Shown: one piece after another, positions 24,773 through 29,251 of the stretch
How positions within the stretch are numbered: position 1 is the first letter of the stretch
Layout of the letters: each line of letters starts with the position of its first letter
Program-made: the position numbers and the translations under genes
From: JBHIFB01 sp046760905
GTDB taxonomy: Bacteria; Gemmatimonadota; CAZMKB01
Direction: 5' to 3'
Assembly: GCA_046760905.1 (NCBI GenBank)
Contig: JBHIFB010000026.1
Span: 1 to 29,251 of the forward strand
DNA: 29,251 nucleotides
The notes under the pieces: generated by a model
What the model saw: only the letters and a program-made list of their open reading frames with translations
What the model was told of the DNA's origin: nothing
The model's database searches: none

Positions 24773-25318
24773 CTACTCAGTAGTCCTGGAATCAAGAAGT
24801 GGAACGATTGCATTAACGAAGTGTTTCTCGCCTCGATAGCCTACCCACCTGTATCTGATTTTACCATCCCGGTCGATGATAAATGTGGTCGGGATTCCGG
24901 TAATTGGTCCATATCTTTCTATCAGTTCCTGATCACCCATAGCGATAGTATATTTGATCTCGTTTTTTTCCACGAAAGGCCGGACGACTTTCTCTCCTGA
25001 AACATCAAGGCTTATCCCGATTATCTCAAATCCCTTCTCTCTGTATCGCTTATAAACCGATTTGAGATGTGGGATCTCGATTCTGCAGGGACCACACCAT
25101 GTCGCCCAGAAATTGACCACAACAACCTTCCCCTTGAGCTGGGAAAGTATTACATCCTGACCGTCGAGTGATTTGAGATGAAAATCAGGAGCGGCCTGCC
25201 CTTCACCTGTCCCAATCACGGGGTAGGAAAATCCATTCGGCACAGGCGATGAAAGTGACAATACGGTGAAAAGCGATGTAAGAAAAAGGCCGGTCCGTCC
25301 CGCAATCTGTTTTAACAA
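24773..25318 (-). CDS. TlpA/ResA-type exported thiol:disulfide oxidoreductase
   Basis: The 181-residue product begins with a signal peptide or N-terminal anchor (hydrophobic residues about 8-27). It then has the thioredoxin fold of the TlpA/ResA family: APDFHLKSLDGQ, VVVNFWATWCGPCRIEIP with Cys75 and Cys78, and GIPTTFIIDRDGKI with the cis-Pro. Such proteins reduce periplasmic disulfides, typically keeping CxxCH haem sites of apocytochromes c reduced. Its place 23 bases after a tetrahaem cytochrome gene supports that job, or a direct role as redox partner of the Cys-Gly-TGA motif of that gene. The start is TTG, seven bases after GGAG. Confidence 0.93.
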   Translation of the reverse strand: MLKQIAGRTGLFLTSLFTVLSLSSPVPNGFSYPVIGTGEGQAAPDFHLKSLDGQDVILSQLKGKVVVVNFWATWCGPCRIEIPHLKSVYKRYREKGFEIIGISLDVSGEKVVRPFVEKNEIKYTIAMGDQELIERYGPITGIPTTFIIDRDGKIRYRWVGYRGEKHFVNAIVPLLDSRTTE

Positions 25319-25341
25319 TTTTCTCTCCTTTTCATTTAAGC

Positions 25342-26670
25342 TTAATGCACGAGTACCTTCTCTCTCTCGTAATTGAAATCAGGATCCCAACGGTCGGTGT
25401 GGCAAGCCGTGCACGTTTGCAGAGCTACCTTCTGTGTTCGGACCTTTCCCTCCGCCTCGATGTGAGCTTTACCCCGTCCGTGGCAGGCTTCACACTGCAC
25501 ATTGATCAGGACGGGAGTTTCTTCGAGGGCAGTGAAGCCCCCCTGGCCGTACCCGGTAGTATGACAGGCAAGACATTCCTGATCACCTGTCTTCCTCTCT
25601 TTCCTCAGGTGTGCGAAAGCCTTACTGTGGGATGTCTGCAACCAGGCATTGAATTGCTTCGTGTGACACGACCTGCACCAGCCTGCTCCCTTGTAATCGC
25701 TCTCGTTGATTTGACCTCTTCTCTCCTCCTCAGGAGCCTTGGATCGCATTGTATTCGTCAACTTCTTCGCTGAGTCCTGATATGCAGCGAAGAACTCGAG
25801 CATTTCAGGGTCTTCTGGAAGCTTGGGATTTAGATTTATGAGTTTACCCTCGTGAGACGTTATTTTACCTTCCGAATTCACTTCGAGGTCGAGTCTTCCT
25901 AGCCATTTCCCCTGATTCCCGCATTTTGCAAGTACTGCGTTACCGACGGGTGTAGGTTCTGTAACTTTTCTTGAACCGTGAGCCGCGATTATGACATCTA
26001 TCTCAGGGAACTCATCTGCAAGATCAAATGACTTCGTAAAACCGATGTGAGAGAGCGCAACGATGATATCACACTTTGCATCGAGCTCCGGGAGTACTTT
26101 TCTGAGTTCTTCCGCGTAATCCCTGATATCAAAGACCTTCGATTGTCGCGAACCAAGCTGCATAAGCGCAGAAACAACTCCGACCTTCAGACCATTCTTT
26201 TCAAAGATCAGGTATGGTTCACCGAATCGTTCTCCTGAATAATACAGATTGGTGCACACGACAGGAAGCTTCTCTTTGTCAAGATTCTCCTTGAGATAGG
26301 TAAGACCCATCGACAACTCCCGTTCACCTATGGTGATTGCATCGTATCCCATCATGACCATGGCCTTTAAAGCGGTGGATGTGCGGTACATACCAAGCTC
26401 CGTTGCCCTGTCCGAGAAATCTCCACCCCCGAGGAGCAGAATATCACCCGCTTCTTTTCTCATATCTTTTATGGCTGCCGCCCGCCGGGCGATGCCTCCC
26501 TGCTTCCCCTTTCATCCGCAGGGTTCAATTCTCCCGATCTCATCAGCCATGTATGCTATTGTGAGTTTTGAATTCTCCTCAGCGGGAGCCATATTGACAC
26601 GAAAACCACCCGCGAGTATGATGGCCAGCGATAACAAAGCAAAGATCCTGATCGCAGCATTCCTCTTCAT
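25342..26670 (-). CDS. exported phosphoesterase-like/tetrahaem cytochrome fusion with in-frame TGA at codon 53 (candidate selenoprotein)
   Basis: The start at 26670 follows AAGGAGGTGA (26686-26677), the strongest Shine-Dalgarno in the window. A signal peptide (about residues 1-30, ending MAPA) leads into IAYMADEIGRIEPCG, then TGA (26514-26512), and the same frame continues KGKQGGIARRAA and stays open for 389 more codons. Related 5'-nucleotidase-like proteins, as I recall, read EPCGC...GGLARRA, so the TGA stands where Cys is expected. The UshA-like domain (about 36-280) keeps GGGDFSD but has GERELSMG for GNHE and AAHGS for GGHSH, so metal-dependent hydrolysis is doubtful. Four CxxCH sites follow (CRSCH, CLACH, CEACH, CTACH; about 332-424). 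If read through, the protein has 442 residues with Sec53. Otherwise the ORF would start internally at 26463 without export. A sequencing error or nonsense mutation remains possible. Confidence 0.75.
26473..26496 (-). other. SECIS-like hairpin just downstream of the in-frame TGA
   Basis: On the minus strand CGCCC-GGC-GGGCG (26491-26479) forms a five-base-pair G+C stem with a triloop that starts with G. It extends through a small internal loop to GGC/GCC (26496-26494 with 26475-26473). The apical loop begins 26 bases after the TGA. As I recall, bacterial SECIS rules require a small loop with a G in its first two positions about 16-37 bases after UGA, and this fits. Short hairpins are common, so this supports but does not prove selenocysteine. 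Confidence 0.45.
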
Positions 26671-26715
26671 CCAGTCTCACCTCCTTCAAAATCCTGATCG
26701 CATCCTTCAAGGGTA

Positions 26716-26721
26716 ATTATA
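26716..26721 (-). promoter_or_regulatory. extended -10 promoter for the tetrahaem/TlpA operon
   Basis: Minus strand TATGGTATAAT gives a perfect -10 (26721-26716) with an upstream TGG. No good -35 lies 17 bases further up, as is usual for extended -10 promoters. Transcription would start near 26709, about 40 bases before the ATG. Confidence 0.6.
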
Positions 26722-26763
26722 CCATAAAATACCCCGAAAGTTCTACTCTCAGCAGCGAAATTT

Positions 26764-27408
26764 TCAATCTTCCCTTATAAATATCTCTTTCGCGATGTCC
26801 GTTTCAAGGGCGATCGTCGTTTCATCGATCTGAAGAACCACGGAAGGTCGCTTCTGCAATAGCTTTATCTCCGCGCCCGGCATGATCCCGATTGAGCTCA
26901 GGCGCGAAAGTCTCGTCTGAACGCTTGGTGTTATGAACACTATTTTTGCAGACCTTCCCAGCCCGAGGTCCTGGAGAGGACACACAAGTGGTTTCAGCTT
27001 TTTTGTTCCTTTCCTGCAGCAGACCCCGGGTGGTATTCTCCGCCCATGGGGGCAGACCGGCGGATGACCGAGGAAGGTACATACGCTCTCGGTAACCCTG
27101 GGACTCAATATGTGTTCAAACTTGCAGGCAGTATCCTCCAGCTCGGGGTCCTCGAGCTTAAAGAGCTCATTGAGAAGTCGCTCGGCGAGCCTGTGATTCC
27201 TGACCAGACTCTCGGCCCTCTCTTGCCCCCGCTCGGTCAATTCGACATAGTCGCCGTCTTTCCTGATGAGTTCGTTCTCTTCAAGTACGGTGAATAAACT
27301 CTCATTACCGAACTGTTCTCTAAGATCTGTTATCGAAATCCTCTCCCCGAGGTTCCTCTCACCGTGAGTCCATATACTTTCTAAAACTTCGTCGTATTTC
27401 TCTTCCAT
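26764..27408 (-). CDS. DtxR/MntR-type metal-dependent repressor with C-terminal FeoA-like domain
   Basis: The 214-residue product has an N-terminal winged helix (residues about 1-65), then a dimerisation/metal region with KFEHILSPRVTESVCTFLGH and HPPVCPHGRRIPPG, typical of DtxR regulators. It ends in an SH3-like FeoA domain (RLSRLSSIGIMPGAEIKLLQ and TTIALETDIAKEIFI). It probably represses the Feo operon when Fe(II) is bound. Extra cysteines follow CPHG (VCC, then VCPL) and might make the metal site unusual. It overlaps the upstream zinc-ribbon gene by 28 bases and is the last gene of the feoB operon. A separate feoA gene is not seen in this window; the fused FeoA domain may be purely regulatory. 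Confidence 0.92.
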   Translation of the reverse strand: MEEKYDEVLESIWTHGERNLGERISITDLREQFGNESLFTVLEENELIRKDGDYVELTERGQERAESLVRNHRLAERLLNELFKLEDPELEDTACKFEHILSPRVTESVCTFLGHPPVCPHGRRIPPGVCCRKGTKKLKPLVCPLQDLGLGRSAKIVFITPSVQTRLSRLSSIGIMPGAEIKLLQKRPSVVLQIDETTIALETDIAKEIFIRED

Positions 27409-27581
27409 CCAAATTTCCCGTAGGCTTTTCCAATAAGCCTGAGTATCACACTCCGTTGTTGAGACAAGACCTTATAACCACAATGGGGACATCTTACGAA
27501 CTCACACGATCTATTCAAAACGCAGGTGGAGCAATTCTCCAGACTGTAATCTATCATGGCCCCGCAGATTGGACAAGTCAA
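27381..27581 (-). CDS. small zinc-ribbon protein of the Feo operon
   Basis: The 66-residue product has seven Cys in the pattern CPIC-x10-CSTC-x5-C-x4-CPHC (residues 3-34): two or three ribbon-like knuckles, CPICG at the start and VRCPHCGYKV at the end. The second half is basic. As I recall, similar small proteins accompany feoA/feoB in many anaerobes; a metal-binding or regulatory role is likely but unproven. It differs from the membrane-anchored FeoB-associated Cys-rich proteins in having no membrane segment. The start is TTG at 27581, overlapping the feoB stop codon TGA (TTGA). This implies coupled translation. Confidence 0.8.
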   Translation of the reverse strand: MTCPICGAMIDYSLENCSTCVLNRSCEFVRCPHCGYKVLSQQRSVILRLIGKAYGKFGWKRNTTKF

Positions 27582-29251
27582 AATGCAACTCCCAGTAATC
27601 TAAGACCGTGGTTGAGAATGCCGCCTACTAGAAACGCGAAAGGAACGATGAAAAGGACCATATATAAGGTGGTGACGAGTCCTCTCTCCTTGATCATTAT
27701 GAGCAGATTAGCAATGCAAGGAACGAAGAGTGTGATTGTGACGATTCCAACCAGCACACCGATTGAATCGATCCTGCCCTGCTCAGCCATGGCGTACAAG
27801 CCGGCAGCTCCATAATCCCTGCGAAGGAAACCGACGATGAATGCCTCGGAGGCCTGGGCAGGCAATCCAAGAATGCCAGTCACCAATGGTGCCGAAAACT
27901 CGTACACACTCGTCAGGACCCCACTCCAGTGCAATCCGAAGAGGATCAGTGTACCAAGAATAAATAGTGGCACAGCCTCCTTCAGGTACCATTCTATTCT
28001 GGCTAGCGTTTTGATCGCGATATTCGAGAATCTGGGTACCCTCAGCGGGGGGATCTCAAGGATGAAATCCGATCCCCTGCCGCCGAGCATCTTCGCCGAT
28101 AAGAATCCTACAAGGAAAAGGATGGCCGTTATCGTGCACACCCAGATAACTGCAGCCCAGTGAGAAAGTCCAGCCAGCATGCCAAGGATGACTCCCAACT
28201 GTGCGGAGCAAGGCACACCCAGCGCAAGGAGAAGTGTTGTGATGATCCTCTCCTTGCGAGTCTCGAGTATCCTTGTGGTAATAGTTGCCATTGTATCGCA
28301 TCCGAGACCCAGCACCATAGGAAGTACTGCTTTTCCATTGAGACCCATGATTCTGAAGAGTCGGTTTAACATCACAGCTATTCTGGGAAGATATCCCGAA
28401 TCCTCTAGGATACCGAAGACAAAGAAGAATGTGCCTACGATTGGCAGAACTATAGCGATCGAATAAGTTATGGCCATGGTCATGAGACCATACTCCCCTA
28501 TCAGAAGATCGCTTACGAAACGATATATCTGTTCCGGCAGCAATCCACTGAAAATTGATTCAACGAAGGATACAAACCAGGGATTTATATACCTCTCAAA
28601 GATTCCGCCCTCGATTAGATCAACGAGATACTCGGCACCGAACACACCCACCAGCAGGTACATTACAAGGAGGACCATGGCAAGCAGAGGAACTCCCCAT
28701 ATCGGATGGATGGATAAATCACCGATCTTCCCCGCACTCACCCTACGACCCGTCCCGGCCTTTGTCGCGACCTGTTTGAATATCCACTCGCACACCCTCA
28801 TCCTCTGCTCTGCTATCACGGCGGGGACCGGTCTCTTGAGAGTTTCCTCCAGTCTTCTCATCGCAATTCTGAGAGCCGTGAGGTCGTCTGCATCCACCTT
28901 TTCCCCTATCCAGCTCCAGAGGGAAGCATCGCCTGACAAGAGCATGACAGCCAGTGCTCTTCTGGATATCTTTACTTCGGGTAAGTGCTTGACGCACTTT
29001 TCTATCGTTTTCTCGATTTCGGTGCTGTAGTGAAAAGTGAACTGGGACCTGTTCTGATGCAGCAGGATCCGGGCAAGTTTCCTCAAGCCCTTCTTCCGTA
29101 CGGCAACGGTGGGTACGACGTCTACTCCTAGTATCTTTTCCAGCTTCTTTATATCAATCTTTATGCCCCTGGTGCGAGCCTCATCCATCATATTGAGATC
29201 AAGACTGAACGGGAGTCCCATCTCGACGAGCTCTAGTGTCAGAGGCAGGGC
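27578..29251 (-). CDS. feoB: ferrous iron transporter FeoB (N-terminus beyond the window edge)
   Basis: FeoB imports Fe(II) through the inner membrane with a GTPase-linked channel. The visible 557 residues begin inside the N-terminal G domain: the segment LELVEMGLPFSLDLNMMDEA carries the G4 motif NxxD. The Walker A and switch regions lie off the right edge. A helical GDI region follows, then the membrane part with both Gate motifs: GTFFFVFGILEDSGYLPRIA, VLGLGCDTMATITTRILETR, LGVPCSAQLG, and in the second half EAFIVGFLRRDYGAAGLYAM. The GCDT form of the first Gate differs from the proteobacterial GCNVP form. It heads the visible operon feoB - zinc ribbon - DtxR/FeoA; any upstream feoA or promoter is outside. 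Confidence 0.95.
   Translation of the reverse strand, partial: ALPLTLELVEMGLPFSLDLNMMDEARTRGIKIDIKKLEKILGVDVVPTVAVRKKGLRKLARILLHQNRSQFTFHYSTEIEKTIEKCVKHLPEVKISRRALAVMLLSGDASLWSWIGEKVDADDLTALRIAMRRLEETLKRPVPAVIAEQRMRVCEWIFKQVATKAGTGRRVSAGKIGDLSIHPIWGVPLLAMVLLVMYLLVGVFGAEYLVDLIEGGIFERYINPWFVSFVESIFSGLLPEQIYRFVSDLLIGEYGLMTMAITYSIAIVLPIVGTFFFVFGILEDSGYLPRIAVMLNRLFRIMGLNGKAVLPMVLGLGCDTMATITTRILETRKERIITTLLLALGVPCSAQLGVILGMLAGLSHWAAVIWVCTITAILFLVGFLSAKMLGGRGSDFILEIPPLRVPRFSNIAIKTLARIEWYLKEAVPLFILGTLILFGLHWSGVLTSVYEFSAPLVTGILGLPAQASEAFIVGFLRRDYGAAGLYAMAEQGRIDSIGVLVGIVTITLFVPCIANLLIMIKERGLVTTLYMVLFIVPFAFLVGGILNHGLRLLGVAF

Noticed and set aside
25342..26670. Genome-wide reassignment of TGA to an amino acid
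   Set aside because: TGA ends several intact genes here, such as the histidine kinase, feoB, the 26-haem cytochrome, the glycerate kinase and the DUF6788-type gene, so recoding would have to be local.
1..29251. CRISPR arrays, rRNA genes or long tandem repeats
   Set aside because: No regularly spaced repeats or rRNA-like conserved blocks were seen on either strand.

Overview
The window looks like chromosome from an uncultivated, probably anaerobic, Gram-negative bacterium. It has a lipoprotein with a lipobox, three exported multihaem c-type cytochromes (35 CxxCH motifs in all), ferrous-iron uptake (Feo), glutamine synthetase of the alpha type, candidate sigma-54 promoters and c-di-GMP signalling parts. 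I cannot name the phylum; a Desulfobacterota-like or candidate-phylum lineage would fit. TGA ends many of the genes, so the standard code is in use.

Layout. Bases 1-1430 hold a small membrane protein, a DUF6788-type protein and the first 39 codons of an IS110-type transposase. Bases 1419-3423 (minus) form a unit: sigma-54-type promoter, c-di-GMP-I riboswitch with an overlapping terminator, a lipoprotein and a TPR protein. After a spacer with a decayed IS3-like OrfA and a perfect sigma-70 promoter come a ParA-type ATPase fused to a glycogen-binding (CBM48-like) domain and a ParA-like partner without a P-loop (3974-5946). Then on the minus strand: ispE with a flippase-like membrane protein, and a pentahaem cytochrome coupled to a glycerate kinase. 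glnA follows on the plus strand behind a sigma-54-type promoter, then tsaD, a 26-haem cytochrome with an IPT/TIG domain behind a perfect sigma-70 promoter, and a sodium:solute symporter. A NifS/IscS cysteine desulfurase (plus) converges on a signalling operon (minus, 23309-18453): a small Cys protein, a CheY-like receiver, a PAS-GAF-GAF histidine kinase and a GspE-like protein with a tandem c-di-GMP-binding MshEN motif. The minus strand continues with a YbbR protein, an operon of a phosphoesterase-like/tetrahaem protein plus TlpA, and feoB - zinc ribbon - DtxR/FeoA, with feoB running off the right edge.

The most notable observation is in the phosphoesterase-like/tetrahaem gene (26670-25342). 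Its start, with a very strong Shine-Dalgarno and a signal peptide, is separated from the rest of the reading frame by a single in-frame TGA at codon 53. The context is Cys-Gly-TGA, where I recall related proteins having Cys-Gly-Cys, and a hairpin with bacterial SECIS geometry lies just downstream. This may be a selenoprotein: an exported Cys/Sec redox motif on a cytochrome, next to a thioredoxin-fold TlpA. A nonsense mutation is the main alternative.

A second theme is c-di-GMP: an apparent ON riboswitch at one locus and an MshEN effector at another, each behind a possible sigma-54 promoter. Electron transfer (three cytochromes), iron supply (Feo) and haem-protein thiol redox (TlpA) fit a lifestyle that uses extracellular or periplasmic electron acceptors; that last step is inference.
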